A DNA stretch of 64,000 bases from Amarobacillus sp046328225 (GCA_046328225.1 JAXLWZ010000003.1:1-64000); one strand, 5' to 3'; shown: positions 41,099 through 49,548, numbered from the stretch's first letter. The notes: generated from the letters alone by a model not told the origin. Translations and numbers: made by a program.

Positions 41099-41878
41099 AT
41101 GCCCTACGCACACGTCAACGGCGCGAACCTGTACTACGAGCAGCACGGAACGGGACCCGACCTGGTGTTCCACCACGGGGCCGGCGGCAACCATTTTTCG
41201 TGGTGGCAGCAGGTGCCGGCGTTCGCGGACCGCTACCGGGTGACGGTGTTCGATGCGCGGGGATGGGGCGTTTCGCGCGGGGATATGGCGGTCGGCCGCT
41301 TCGTGCTGGGGACGGACACGGTGGCGCTGATGGACCACCTCCACATCGAGCGGGCGCACGTGGTGGCGCAATCGATGGGGGGGCGTGCGGTGGCGGGGCT
41401 GGCGCGGCTGGCGCCGGCGCGGATCCGTTCGCTGGTGCTGTGCGGCACGACGGCGGGCGCGACGAATGACCGGGTGCGCGAACTGCAGGATGAGCTGAAG
41501 GACGAGCGCGGCGACGGGGGGCTGCGGGAACACGCGCTGGCGAAGCCGTTCGAGCAGGCGAACCCGGCGCTGGCGCATCTCTACCGGCAGATCAACGCGC
41601 TCAACCCGAAGCGGCCGCGTGGCTTCCTGGGGAGGCCGCCGGCGACCTACCGCGGTTCGATGCATGGAGCGCTGGACGCACTGGGCGTGCCGATCTACTT
41701 CATCGTCGGGGAGTACGACCTGATCACGTCGCCGGAGATGATCCGGGAGGCGCACGGGCTGATCCCGGGTTCGGGGATGCACGAGATCAAGGGCGCGGGG
41801 CATTCGGCCTACTTCGAGAAGGCGGACGAGTTCAACGCGGTGCTCGGTGAGTTCCTGGCCGGGGTCCCGCTCGACTAA
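41099..41878 (+). CDS. Alpha/beta-fold hydrolase
   Basis: 259 residues. Oxyanion loop H-H-G-A-G-G-N near 25-31, nucleophile Ser92 in A-Q-S-M-G-G (the usual first Gly is Ala), acid in G-E-Y-D and base in G-A-G-H-S. It is close to epoxide-hydrolase/haloperoxidase-like esterases; the substrate is unknown. Leaderless start. It converges on the methyltransferase gene with 7 bases between. Confidence 0.88.
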   Translation: MPYAHVNGANLYYEQHGTGPDLVFHHGAGGNHFSWWQQVPAFADRYRVTVFDARGWGVSRGDMAVGRFVLGTDTVALMDHLHIERAHVVAQSMGGRAVAGLARLAPARIRSLVLCGTTAGATNDRVRELQDELKDERGDGGLREHALAKPFEQANPALAHLYRQINALNPKRPRGFLGRPPATYRGSMHGALDALGVPIYFIVGEYDLITSPEMIREAHGLIPGSGMHEIKGAGHSAYFEKADEFNAVLGEFLAGVPLD

Positions 41879-41885
41879 CGGCGCG

Positions 41886-42623
41886 TCACTTGCGGAAGAG
41901 GTAGACGGCCCAGCCGAAGAGGTCTCGCTCCCAGCGGAGGTAGTGGTCGCGCGCGGTGCGGAGGCGGGCGAGCACGGCCTCGCGGTCGGGATCGCCGGGT
42001 TCGGCGGCGGCCCAGCGTTCGCCGGCATTCCAGGTGAGGCCGTGGTAGCGGTCCCAGTCGTCCTCGCTGCTGACGACGGCGTAGAGGGGGGTGAGCCCCT
42101 GTTCGAGGCCGGCCGAGATGTTCCCGTGGTGGTCGCGAAAGAGGTTGCGGTCCATGCCGGAGGCTTCGAGGTACGCGGGGGAGGGTTCGTTCTTCCAGAA
42201 GGGTTCGCCGGCCATGACGAGGCCGCCCGGGCGGACCCAGCGGGCGAGCGCGGCGAGGGTGGCGGCGTGGCCGCCGAAGGTCCAGCTCGCGCCGACACAC
42301 ATCGCGAGGTCGAAGCTCTCGGGCTCGGCGGTGAACTCGGCACCGTCCTGCTCGATGATTTCGAGCTTGCCGGGTGCGCGCAGCTCGGCCCGGGCGCGGG
42401 CGTCGTTCGCGACGAAGGGCGAGATATCGACGCCGATGCCGGTGCAGGCGTACTGCTCGGCGACGCGGACGAGGATCTCGGCCTTGCCGCAGGCGATATC
42501 GAGGACGCGGGCGCCGGCGGGCAGGTCCAGCAGGAGCACGAGCTCATCGACCTTCGCGACGCTGAGGGGATTGCAGACGACGTGATCGCGATGGGTGATA
42601 TCGAAGAACTTCCAGCGGTCCAT
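41886..42623 (-). CDS. SAM-dependent methyltransferase, class I
   Basis: 245 residues. Motif I is V-L-D-I-A-C-G-K-A-E (about 40-49), then V-D-I-S at the end of strand 2, and Q-D-G-A-E. The N-terminus W-K-F-F-D-I-T-H-R-D-H is shared with a family of small-molecule methyltransferases I cannot name. The acceptor is unknown. AGGA precedes ATG 42623. Confidence 0.85.
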   Translation of the reverse strand: MDRWKFFDITHRDHVVCNPLSVAKVDELVLLLDLPAGARVLDIACGKAEILVRVAEQYACTGIGVDISPFVANDARARAELRAPGKLEIIEQDGAEFTAEPESFDLAMCVGASWTFGGHAATLAALARWVRPGGLVMAGEPFWKNEPSPAYLEASGMDRNLFRDHHGNISAGLEQGLTPLYAVVSSEDDWDRYHGLTWNAGERWAAAEPGDPDREAVLARLRTARDHYLRWERDLFGWAVYLFRK

Positions 42624-42845
42624 GGGGTGCGTCCTGCGGCCGGCGCGAGGCGGGCGAAGTGCGGGCAGCGTATCGAGCCGGGGGCAGGGCGCAACCGCCC
42701 AACGATCCGTCCGGGCGCGGACGGATGGACGGCACGCGGGCGGGCGGGCGACCGCGCCCGGGGGTCGTCGCGACGGTGGGCCCTACGGGAAACGGTGGAC
42801 ATCGGGTTGCTCGCACCCGTAGGGGCGGTTTATGGTCTAGTCCTC

Positions 42846-43160
42846 ATGGACTGGCTCCGCGGCCTGATCAATTGGCTTGGCGCGCTGTTTTCGCGAGGCT
42901 CCTCGAGCGACGAGGGGTGGGTCGAGCCTTCGAACCTGATCACGCGCACGGTCCTGGCGATGGATGAGGAACTCCCGCCGCTGGAGATGGAGCCGGTGGT
43001 GGCAGAGGAGATCGCGCCGGAGCCGGAGCCCACGCCCGAGCCGGTCATCGAGCCCGCCGCGGCGGAAGTGGCGGCCCCTTCGCGCAAGAAGAGCGACGAC
43101 GCCGAGGAAGAGCCCGAGGAAGCGGCGAAGGAGCCGGCGGCGGAAGAGCGCGCGGCGTAG
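42846..43160 (+). CDS. Small acidic protein with hydrophobic N-terminus
   Basis: 104 residues, not recognised. The first 17 residues (W-L-R-G-L-I-N-W-L-G-A-L-F) are amphipathic or membrane-binding; a short conserved-looking middle (E-P-S-N-L-I-T-R-T-V-L) is followed by a Glu/Pro/Ala-rich acidic tail with one K-K-S-D-D break. A peripheral membrane adaptor is conceivable. TATGGT 9 bases before ATG 42846 may be the -10. The 222 bases before it show nothing else. Confidence 0.6.
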   Translation: MDWLRGLINWLGALFSRGSSSDEGWVEPSNLITRTVLAMDEELPPLEMEPVVAEEIAPEPEPTPEPVIEPAAAEVAAPSRKKSDDAEEEPEEAAKEPAAEERAA

Positions 43161-43251
43161 CAGCCCCCGGCGATACCCGGACCCTGAAGCTCAAGACACC
43201 AGCGGATTCACGCCCGTTCGCCCGTCGGCTGCGATGCCACGCGTGTGAACG

Positions 43252-44760
43252 TCAGGCCGTGTGTTTGTTCGGGATGCCCCAGCGGCCATAGGTGTGGGCG
43301 AGTTCGCGCAGCCAGTCGTGGCGCCCGGGCGGCAGCTCGTCCCAACGGAAGCGCCAGCCCCAGTTGCCATCGGGCTCGCCGGGGACGTTCATGCGCGCTT
43401 CGCGGCCGAGCCCGAGGACGTCCTGCATCGGGAGGATGGCGAGGTCCGAGACGGCGCGGTAGGCCATGCGCGCGAGGTCGTCGGGGCAGGGGTGTTCGCA
43501 CGCGAGGTAGCGGCGGAGGTTCGCGAGTTCGACCTCGCCGGCGCTCGCGAACCAGCCGGCGGTGGTGTCGTTGTCGTGCGTGCCGGTGTAGATGACAGAG
43601 CGCGGGTCGAGGTTGTGCGGGAGGTACGGGTTCGCGGCATCGTCGCCGAAGGCGAACTGGAGGACCTTCATGCCCGGGTAGGCGAGGCCGTCGCAGAGGG
43701 CGCGGACGGCGGCGGTGATGACGCCGAGGTCTTCGGCGACGACGGGCAGGGGGCCGAGCGCGGCGGTGAGGGCATCGAAAAGGGCGCGGCCGGGGCCCGG
43801 AACCCAGTGCCCATGGACGGCGGTGGGCTCATCGGCCGGGATCTCCCAGGCGGCTTCGAAGCCGCGAAAGTGGTCGAGGCGGAGGATATCGACCTGGGCG
43901 AGGGCCCAGGCGAGGCGGTCGCGCCACCAGCCGTAACCATCGCGGGCGAGGGCATCCCAGTCGTAGAGGGGGTTGCCCCAGCGCTGGCCGGTGGCGGAGA
44001 AGGCGTCCGGGGGGACGCCGGCGACCATGAGGGGGCGGCCTTCGCTATCGAGCTTGAAGATGCGCTGGTGGGCCCAGGTATCGGCGCTGTCGTGGTCGAC
44101 GAAGATGGGCATGTCGCCCATGAGTTCGACGCCGTGTTCGTGGGCGTAGTGGCGGAGGGCGGCCCACTGGCGGTCGAAGCACCACTGGGTGAACTCCTCG
44201 AGGGCGACATCGGCGGCGAGCTCTTCGCGGGCAGCGGCGAGGGCCGCGGGTTCGCGGTGGCGGAGGGCGGCGGGCCATTCGAGCCAGCTGACATCGCGAT
44301 GCTTGCGGCGAAGGGCGGTGAAGAGCGCGTAATCGCCGAGCCAGTGGGCGCGGGCGCGGAAGGCATCGGCCTCGTGGGCGCGGCCCTGTTCGTGCCAGCG
44401 GGCGCAGGCGGTGCGGAGGAGGGTTTCGCGGCGTTCGGCGACGTCGGTCCACGGCACGCGGCTCTCCTCGGGGAGCATCGCGGCAGCGAGGTCGGCGTCA
44501 TGGAGGAGGCCGTTGTCGCGGAGGAGTTCGGGCGAAACGAGCAGCGGGTTGCCGGCGAAGGTCGAGCGGGCGGCGTAGGGTGAATGGCCGGCGCCCGGGG
44601 GGGTGAGCGGCAACACCTGCCAGAGGCGCTGGCCGGCGGAGGCGAGGAAATCGACGAAGTGGTAAGCGGCGGGACCGAGGTCGCCGATACCGAAGGGCCC
44701 GGGCAGGGACGTGGGATGGAGCAGCACGCCGGCTTTGCGCCGTTCGGGATGGTCAGACAC
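43252..44760 (-). CDS. malQ: 4-alpha-glucanotransferase (amylomaltase)
   Basis: Transfers alpha-1,4-glucan segments in glycogen and maltodextrin metabolism. 502 residues, glycoside hydrolase family 77. Landmarks: L-P-G-P-F-G-I-G-D-L-G-P near the N-terminus, nucleophile in L-R-L-D-H-F-R-G-F, acid/base Glu in V-A-E-D-L-G and T-G-T-H-D-N-D-T-T near the end. GTG 44760 with GAGG before it. No other glycogen gene is adjacent. Confidence 0.95.
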   Translation of the reverse strand: MSDHPERRKAGVLLHPTSLPGPFGIGDLGPAAYHFVDFLASAGQRLWQVLPLTPPGAGHSPYAARSTFAGNPLLVSPELLRDNGLLHDADLAAAMLPEESRVPWTDVAERRETLLRTACARWHEQGRAHEADAFRARAHWLGDYALFTALRRKHRDVSWLEWPAALRHREPAALAAAREELAADVALEEFTQWCFDRQWAALRHYAHEHGVELMGDMPIFVDHDSADTWAHQRIFKLDSEGRPLMVAGVPPDAFSATGQRWGNPLYDWDALARDGYGWWRDRLAWALAQVDILRLDHFRGFEAAWEIPADEPTAVHGHWVPGPGRALFDALTAALGPLPVVAEDLGVITAAVRALCDGLAYPGMKVLQFAFGDDAANPYLPHNLDPRSVIYTGTHDNDTTAGWFASAGEVELANLRRYLACEHPCPDDLARMAYRAVSDLAILPMQDVLGLGREARMNVPGEPDGNWGWRFRWDELPPGRHDWLRELAHTYGRWGIPNKHTA

Positions 44761-44862
44761 GGGAGCGCCTCATGCCATCACAGGTTGGCGCATCGCTTCG
44801 CGGGGGTCGAGCGTGGGCGCGTTACGCTTTCGTTCCGTTCGCCCGGGGAGGTCCGACCACGA

Positions 44863-44890
44863 GCCGGGGGCAGCATGTGCCGCCCCCGGC
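44863..44890 (-). terminator. Hairpin after the peroxiredoxin gene
   Basis: Perfect 9-bp stem GCCGGGGGC / GCCCCCGGC with a 10-base loop, just past the minus-strand peroxiredoxin stop; no U-run. Confidence 0.5.
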
Positions 44891-44901
44891 GTTCGCGTTC
44901 G

Positions 44902-45537
44902 TTACTTGCTGGGGTCCGGGGTCATGCGAAGGTAGGGCTTGACCTCGGTGTAGCCCTTGGGGAAGAGGGTGTCGGCCTCTTCGTTCTTGATGGCGGGGAG
45001 GACGACGCAATCGTTGCCGGCCTGCCAGTTCACCGGGGTCGCGACCTTGTACTTATCGGTGAGCTGGAGGGAATCGATGACGCGCAAGATCTCGTCGAAG
45101 TTGCGGCCGGTGGAGGCGGGATAGGTGAGGGTGAGGCGCAGCTTGCCGGCCGGGTCGATGACGAAGACGGAGCGGACGGTGCCGGTGGCGCCTTCGCCGC
45201 CCTGGAGCATGTCGTAGAGGGTCGCGACCTTGCGGTCGGCGTCGGCGAGGAGGGGGTAGTTGAGCGCGGTGCCCTGGGTCTCGGCGATATCGCCGACCCA
45301 CTTCACGTGCGATTCGAGGGGGTCGACGGAGAGGCCGATGGGCTTGACGTTGCGGCGATCGAATTCGGGCTTGAGCTTCGCGACCATGCCGAGCTCGGTG
45401 GTGCAGACGGGGGTGAAGTCGGCGGGATGGGAGAAGAGGATGGCCCAGCTATCACCCTTCCAATCGTTGAAATGGATGGGCCCTTCGGTCGATTCTTGGG
45501 TGAAGTCGGGCGCGGTGTCGCCGAGGCGGAGGGACAT
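44902..45537 (-). CDS. 1-Cys peroxiredoxin (Prx6-type)
   Basis: Reduces peroxides through one catalytic cysteine. 211 residues, the long form. Peroxidatic Cys45 sits in D-F-T-P-V-C-T-T-E; an R-S-V-F-V-I-D-P strand and the long C-terminal dimerisation part (V-N-W-Q-A-G-N-D-C-V-V-L-P) are Prx6-like. The second Cys in that tail could act as a resolver. AAAGGAG precedes ATG 45537. The next gene upstream on the same strand is a glutathione peroxidase, so this is a small peroxide-defence group. Confidence 0.93.
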   Translation of the reverse strand: MSLRLGDTAPDFTQESTEGPIHFNDWKGDSWAILFSHPADFTPVCTTELGMVAKLKPEFDRRNVKPIGLSVDPLESHVKWVGDIAETQGTALNYPLLADADRKVATLYDMLQGGEGATGTVRSVFVIDPAGKLRLTLTYPASTGRNFDEILRVIDSLQLTDKYKVATPVNWQAGNDCVVLPAIKNEEADTLFPKGYTEVKPYLRMTPDPSK

Positions 45538-45644
45538 GTGGGGAGCTCCTTTGGGATTCGTGCGCGGGCCGGCGGAGGCGCGATCGCACTGCGCAAGTTT
45601 GCCCGCTCGGGGCGTGGTTGGCGATGGCGCCGGGCCGGGCCAGG

Positions 45645-46130
45645 CTAGGACGCTTCGGTGGCGAGCAGGGATTCGAGCACTTCGATCACCTCGGGGGCGT
45701 CGGGCTCGGTGCGCGGGCTGAAGCAGGCGGCGATGGTGCCATCGCGCGCGACCAGGTACTTCTGGAAGTTCCAGCGAACGTCGCCGCCGACGGGTTCGGG
45801 CTGGCTGGTGAGTTCGCGATAGAGGGGGTGCATCTCGTCGCCGGTGACGACGATTTTCGAGAACACGGGGAAGGTGACGCCGTAGTTTCGCTGGCAGAAG
45901 TCGGCGATCTCGGCGTCGGTGCCGGGTTCCTGTTCGCGGAAGTCATTGGCGGGGAAGCCGAGGATGGTGAAGCCGCGGTCGCGGTAGCGTTCGTACATGG
46001 CCTGGAGGCCCGTGTACTGCGGGGTAAGGCCGCACTTGCTGGCGACGTTGACGAGCATGATGATCTGGCCCTGGTACTTCGAAAGGGGCTCGGGCCGGCC
46101 ATCGAGGCGGTTCATGGTGAGTTCGAACAT
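45645..46130 (-). CDS. Glutathione peroxidase-family thiol peroxidase
   Basis: 161 residues, thioredoxin fold. Peroxidatic cysteine in N-V-A-S-K-C-G-L-T and the W-N-F-Q-K-Y-L motif are intact. The helix usually reading F-P-C-N-Q-F reads F-P-A-N-D-F, so the catalytic Gln is Asp and one resolving Cys is missing; a Cys later in I-A-D-F-C-Q may serve instead. Bacterial members usually depend on thioredoxin rather than glutathione. GGAGGAA precedes ATG 46130. Confidence 0.9.
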   Translation of the reverse strand: MFELTMNRLDGRPEPLSKYQGQIIMLVNVASKCGLTPQYTGLQAMYERYRDRGFTILGFPANDFREQEPGTDAEIADFCQRNYGVTFPVFSKIVVTGDEMHPLYRELTSQPEPVGGDVRWNFQKYLVARDGTIAACFSPRTEPDAPEVIEVLESLLATEAS

Positions 46131-46193
46131 TGGGGACGTTCCTCCGCGTGGTGGGGATTCAGCATAGCGGCTGGCGGCGCGCTCCGGGTCCGG

Positions 46194-46199
46194 TAGACT
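46194..46199 (+). promoter_or_regulatory. -10 element of the enoyl-CoA hydratase-like gene
   Basis: TAGACT with a leader of about 27 bases that includes GGAGGA before ATG 46234. The hexamer is the same as in the leaderless mtnA promoter, but here a Shine-Dalgarno is present. Confidence 0.4.
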
Positions 46200-46233
46200 G
46201 CGCGCGCCGGCGGCTGGCCGGCGGAGGACGGAC

Positions 46234-47025
46234 ATGGCTCTCGAAGCGCGATACGGCGACGTGGCGGTGGAGGTGCGGGCGGACGGCGTGGTGGTGCTGG
46301 AGATCCAGCGGGCGCCGAACAACTTCTTCGATGCGGCGCTCATCGGGGCGCTTTCGGATGTGTACGAGGCGATCGACGCGGAGCCGGGTTGCCGGGCGAT
46401 CGTGCTGGCGGCGGCCGGGAAGCACTTCTGCGCGGGGGCGAACTTCTCGGCGCAGGCCGCGGGCACGCAGCCCACGGCACGGGACACGAGCAACGACCTC
46501 TATATGCAGGCGGCGCGGCTGCTGGAGGCGAAGACGCCGGTGGTGGCAGCGGTGCACGGCGCGGCCATCGGCGGCGGGCTCGGGCTGGCGTGCTCGGCGG
46601 ACTTCCGGGTGGGCTGCGGCGAAACGCGGATGGCGTCGAACTTCGCGCAGCTGGGCTTCCACCACGGCTTCGGGCTGACGATCACGCTGCCGCCCATCGT
46701 GGGGCAGCAGAAGGCACTCGAGATGCTGTTCACGGGGCGGCGGCTCGATGGCGAGGAGTCGTACCGGATCGGGCTGCTGGACCGGCTGGTGGCGCCGGAG
46801 GAAGTGCGCGCGGAGGCGATCCGGTTCGCGGGCGAAATCGCGTCGTCGGCGCCGCTGGCGGTGCGCAGCATCCGGGCGACGATGCGCGGGAACATCGGCG
46901 AGCGGTACCGCGCGGCGACGACGCACGAGGGCAAAGAACAGGCCTGGCTGCGCGCGACGGAGGATTTTCGCGAGGGCATCCGGGCGAGCGCGGAGCGCCG
47001 GGAGCCAAGGTTCGCGGGGCGATAA
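46234..47025 (+). CDS. Enoyl-CoA hydratase/isomerase family protein
   Basis: 263 residues, crotonase fold. Oxyanion-hole segments H-F-C-A-G-A-N-F and G-A-A-I-G-G-G-L-G-L-A are present. The position of the second catalytic Glu of hydratases reads F-A-Q-L-G-F-H-H-G, with Gln and His instead, so a simple hydratase role is doubtful; isomerase, hydrolase or another crotonase reaction is possible. The stop is followed at once by the heptamer array. Confidence 0.85.
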   Translation: MALEARYGDVAVEVRADGVVVLEIQRAPNNFFDAALIGALSDVYEAIDAEPGCRAIVLAAAGKHFCAGANFSAQAAGTQPTARDTSNDLYMQAARLLEAKTPVVAAVHGAAIGGGLGLACSADFRVGCGETRMASNFAQLGFHHGFGLTITLPPIVGQQKALEMLFTGRRLDGEESYRIGLLDRLVAPEEVRAEAIRFAGEIASSAPLAVRSIRATMRGNIGERYRAATTHEGKEQAWLRATEDFREGIRASAERREPRFAGR

Positions 47026-47053
47026 GTTCCCAGTTCCCGGTTCCCAGTTCCCA
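47026..47053. repeat. Heptamer tandem repeat, GTTCCCR family
   Basis: Four units (GTTCCCA, GTTCCCG, GTTCCCA, GTTCCCA) that begin on the first base after the TAA stop. It is the left arm of an inverted pair with 47124-47144. Confidence 0.85.
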
Positions 47054-47123
47054 GGGGGTACCCCGGGGGTGGAGTGCTCCCCGGAGGGGGGTGCTATGCG
47101 GTGTGGGGTAGCCCACTGGCTAC

Positions 47124-47144
47124 CGGGAACTTGGAACTGGGAAC
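47124..47144. repeat. Inverted heptamer repeat, GTTCCCR family
   Basis: Three units in reverse orientation (CGGGAAC, TTGGAAC, TGGGAAC). It can pair with 47033-47053 with one mismatched unit, and GGTAGC/GCTACC just inside extends the fold. Confidence 0.8.
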
Positions 47145-47152
47145 TCCGCAAG

Positions 47153-47185
47153 ACGAAGCCCGCGCCGAAGAGGCGCGGGCTTCGT
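47153..47185. terminator. Bidirectional terminator
   Basis: Perfect 14-bp stem ACGAAGCCCGCGCC / GGCGCGGGCTTCGT with a GAAGA loop, between the enoyl-CoA hydratase-like gene and minus-strand tRNA-Val. Confidence 0.75.
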
Positions 47186-47203
47186 GGTGGGTGCGGGGTG
47201 GGC

Positions 47204-47280
47204 TGGTGGGCGGTACTGGACTCGAACCAGTGACCTCGTCGGTGTGAACGACGCGCTCTAACCATCTGAGCTAACCGCCC
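47204..47280 (-). tRNA. tRNA-Val (anticodon CAC)
   Basis: 77 bases with encoded CCA. Acceptor GGGCGGT/ACCGCCC, D-arm TTAGCTCAGATGGTTAGAG-like, anticodon stem CGTCG/CGACG with loop TTCACAC giving CAC, T-arm ACTGG/CCAGT. It reads GTG. Single tRNA, on the strand of the RidA-like gene. Confidence 0.95.
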
Positions 47281-47318
47281 CCGAGGGACCCTCAGTATGC
47301 GGCGGCGCCGGGGCGCGT

Positions 47319-47792
47319 TCAACTTGCGGGGGCGACTTCGACGACCATTTCGATTTCGACGGCGATGCCGTTGGGGAGGGCCTGCATGCCGACGGCGGAG
47401 CGGGCGTGGCGGCCGCGTTCGCCGAAGAGCTCGATGAGCAGGTCGGAGGCGCCGTTCATGACGCGGGGCTGGTCGGCGAACTTGGGGGTGCAGGCGACGA
47501 AGCCGAGGAGCTTGACGATGCGGGTGACGCGGTCCAGGTCGCCGATCTCGGCTTTGAGGGAGGAGAGGCACTGGAGGACGGTGAGGCGGGCGGCTTCGTA
47601 GCCGGCGGGGATATCGAGGTCTTCGCCGAGGCGGCCGGTGACGTGGGAGCCATCGGCACGGCGGGGGCCATGGCCGGAGATGAAGACGAGGCTGCCGGCG
47701 GTGACGGCGCGGACGAAGCGGAAATCGGAGGGGATATCCCAGGGGGCGGGGAGTTCGAGACCGAGTTCGGTGAGGCGCTGTTCGATGTGCAC
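47319..47792 (-). CDS. RidA/YjgF-family protein
   Basis: 157 residues, longer than the 125-130 of RidA proper and like the sub-family seen in some synthesis operons. The fold is recognisable by F-I-S-G-H-G-P-R at about 37-44, N-x-x-x-x-L-S-S-L-K-like helix (V-L-Q-C-L-S-S-L-K-A-E), and R-S-A-V-G-M-Q-A-L-P-N-G-I-A-V-E-I-E at the end. The Arg that RidA uses for enamine/imine hydrolysis (R-x-x-V) appears as R-S-A-V. GTG 47792 is set by GGAGG 9 bases upstream. Confidence 0.85.
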   Translation of the reverse strand: MHIEQRLTELGLELPAPWDIPSDFRFVRAVTAGSLVFISGHGPRRADGSHVTGRLGEDLDIPAGYEAARLTVLQCLSSLKAEIGDLDRVTRIVKLLGFVACTPKFADQPRVMNGASDLLIELFGERGRHARSAVGMQALPNGIAVEIEMVVEVAPAS

Positions 47793-47836
47793 GGCCGGGC
47801 CTCCGTTGGGGGAGTACGGTGAAGATGGTAGCGCGC

Positions 47837-47866
47837 TTGCGCGGGTTGCGAGGCGGGGCGTATCCT
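47837..47866 (+). promoter_or_regulatory. Promoter of rho
   Basis: TTGCGC (47837-47842), 18-base spacer, TATCCT (47861-47866). It gives a leader of about 95 bases. Confidence 0.5.
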
Positions 47867-47904
47867 TAACGAAGGCTGCAGTGAGTGTGAGATGCAGCCT
47901 CCCC

Positions 47905-47929
47905 GCGGCGAACCGCCCTTTTTCGTTTT
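47905..47929 (+). promoter_or_regulatory. Attenuator-like hairpin in the rho leader
   Basis: GCGG-CGAA-CCGC followed by CCTTTTTCGTTTT, preceded by a 7-bp hairpin GGCTGCA/TGCAGCC (47873-47898 region). The arrangement of hairpin and U-rich tract before rho suggests control by early termination. Confidence 0.45.
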
Positions 47930-47968
47930 CCCCTGACGATTCCCCGCAACCCATTTTCCCCGATAAGA

Positions 47969-49381
47969 ATGGCATTGGCAGAAGAGCACGCTACACCCGC
48001 ACCCCGCGCCGCATCGCGTCGGCCCCGCCGGAGGCAGGCCCCCCCGCCCCCTCCCCAGATGATGGACATCGAAATGCCGGAGCCCGAGCCGGGGCAGAAC
48101 GGTGTGATGGCTCCATTGAATATCGCGGCGCTCGAGGCGATGCCTCGCGAGCAGCTCATCGAGACGGCGCATGCGCTGGGGCTGGAAGACGCGGTGACGC
48201 TGCGGAAGCAGGACCTGATCTTCCGGTTGCTGCAGCAGCAGGCGGAATCGCGCGGGAACATCTTCTCGGGCGGCTTCCTGGAAGTCTCGGACGATGGGAA
48301 CTATGGCTTCCTGCGCGGCGAATCGATGCTGCCGGGGCCGCACGATATCTATGTGTCGCAATCGCAGCTGCGGCGGTTCGCACTGCGCCCGGGCGATTAT
48401 GTCACGGGCCAGGTGCGGCACCCGAAGGACAACGAGAAGTACTACGGGCTGCTGAAGGTCGAGGCCGTGAACGGGATGGACCCGGAGACGGCGAAGCGGC
48501 GGCCGTATTTCGAGAACCTGACGGCGATCTTCCCGAACCAGCAGCTGAAGCTGGAGACGACGCCGGACAACCTGACGCACCGGATCATCGACCTGATCGC
48601 GCCGGTGGGGAAGGGTTCGCGCGGGCTGATCGTTTCGCCCCCGAAGGCGGGGAAGACGATGCTGCTGAAGAACATCGCGAACGGCATCGTGGCGAACCAC
48701 CCGGATGTGCACCTGATCGTGCTCCTCATCGGCGAGCGGCCGGAGGAAGTGACGGACATGCAGCGGTCGGTGCGGGGCGAGGTGGTTTCGAGCACGTTCG
48801 ATGAACCGGTGGAGGACCACACGCGGGTGGCGGAGATGGCGCTGGAGCGGGCGAAGCGGCTCGTGGAAGGCGGCCAGGACGTGGTCATCCTGATGGACTC
48901 GATCACGCGGCTGACGCGGGCGTACAACCTGGCGCTGCCGCCGAGCGGGCGGACGCTCTCGGGCGGCGTGGACCCGATCGCGCTGTATCCGCCGAAGCGG
49001 CTCTTCGGGGCGGCGCGCAAGTGCGAGGAGGGCGGTTCGCTGACGATCCTCGCGACGTGCCTGGTGGACACGGGTTCGCGCATGGACGAGGTGGTGTTCG
49101 AGGAGTTCAAGGGCACGGGTAACCTCGAGCTGCGGCTGGACCGGCGGCTCGCGGAGCGGCGGTATTACCCGGCTTTGGACATCCAGGCGAGCTCGACGCG
49201 GCGCGAAGAGCTGCTGTTGGACGAAAAGACTCTCAAAGGTGTCTACCTTGTGCGCCGGATGACGGCTATGATCTCGCAGAACTCGCCGAATCAGCTGGAA
49301 GCGACGGAGCGGTTGCTGGACCGGCTGACGCGGACGAGTTCGAACGAGGAGTTCCTCGCGAGCCTGAAAACGGACCTGTAG
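47969..49381 (+). CDS. rho: Transcription termination factor Rho
   Basis: Hexameric RNA helicase that ends transcription. 470 residues: a short basic, Pro-rich extension (1-45), the Rho N-terminal helix bundle (M-P-R-E-Q-L-I-E-T-A), the cold-shock-like RNA-binding domain (D-D-G-N-Y-G-F-L-R), then the ATPase with P-P-K-A-G-K-T (Lys near 229), E-R-P-E-E-V-T-D-M and D-S-I-T-R-L-T-R-A-Y Q-loop region. ATG 47969. A riboswitch-like fold begins on the first base after its stop codon. Confidence 0.97.
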   Translation: MALAEEHATPAPRAASRRPRRRQAPPPPPQMMDIEMPEPEPGQNGVMAPLNIAALEAMPREQLIETAHALGLEDAVTLRKQDLIFRLLQQQAESRGNIFSGGFLEVSDDGNYGFLRGESMLPGPHDIYVSQSQLRRFALRPGDYVTGQVRHPKDNEKYYGLLKVEAVNGMDPETAKRRPYFENLTAIFPNQQLKLETTPDNLTHRIIDLIAPVGKGSRGLIVSPPKAGKTMLLKNIANGIVANHPDVHLIVLLIGERPEEVTDMQRSVRGEVVSSTFDEPVEDHTRVAEMALERAKRLVEGGQDVVILMDSITRLTRAYNLALPPSGRTLSGGVDPIALYPPKRLFGAARKCEEGGSLTILATCLVDTGSRMDEVVFEEFKGTGNLELRLDRRLAERRYYPALDIQASSTRREELLLDEKTLKGVYLVRRMTAMISQNSPNQLEATERLLDRLTRTSSNEEFLASLKTDL

Positions 49382-49548
49382 CGCGCGAGCGCGACAAGGG
49401 GGGAACCCGGCGGTAATCAGGGATTGCCGCATAGCCTGCAAGGAGGTCCCGGAGCACAGTCAGGCTGGGACTCGCCGGCGGCGGCTGAACCGCTCCCGCT
49501 CCAGGCTGACCCGAATCCGGCCATGGGTAACGAAGGAACGCGTGCGCG
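49382..49548 (+). ncRNA. Probable cyclic-di-AMP (ydaO-yuaA) riboswitch
   Basis: A closing stem pairs CGCGC (49382-49386) plus GCGCG (49389-49393) with CGCGT (49539-49543) plus GCGCG (49544-49548), leaving a 2-base bulge. Inside lie GGGGGGAACCC, GGTAATC and CCCGAATCCGG followed by GGGTAAC, which resemble the conserved GGGGAACC, GGGTGAATC and CCCGAATCCG...TAAC blocks of ydaO RNAs. These riboswitches often control cell-wall hydrolases, as here. The frame of the next gene would start inside the fold at ATG 49523 unless the later ATG is used. Confidence 0.55.
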
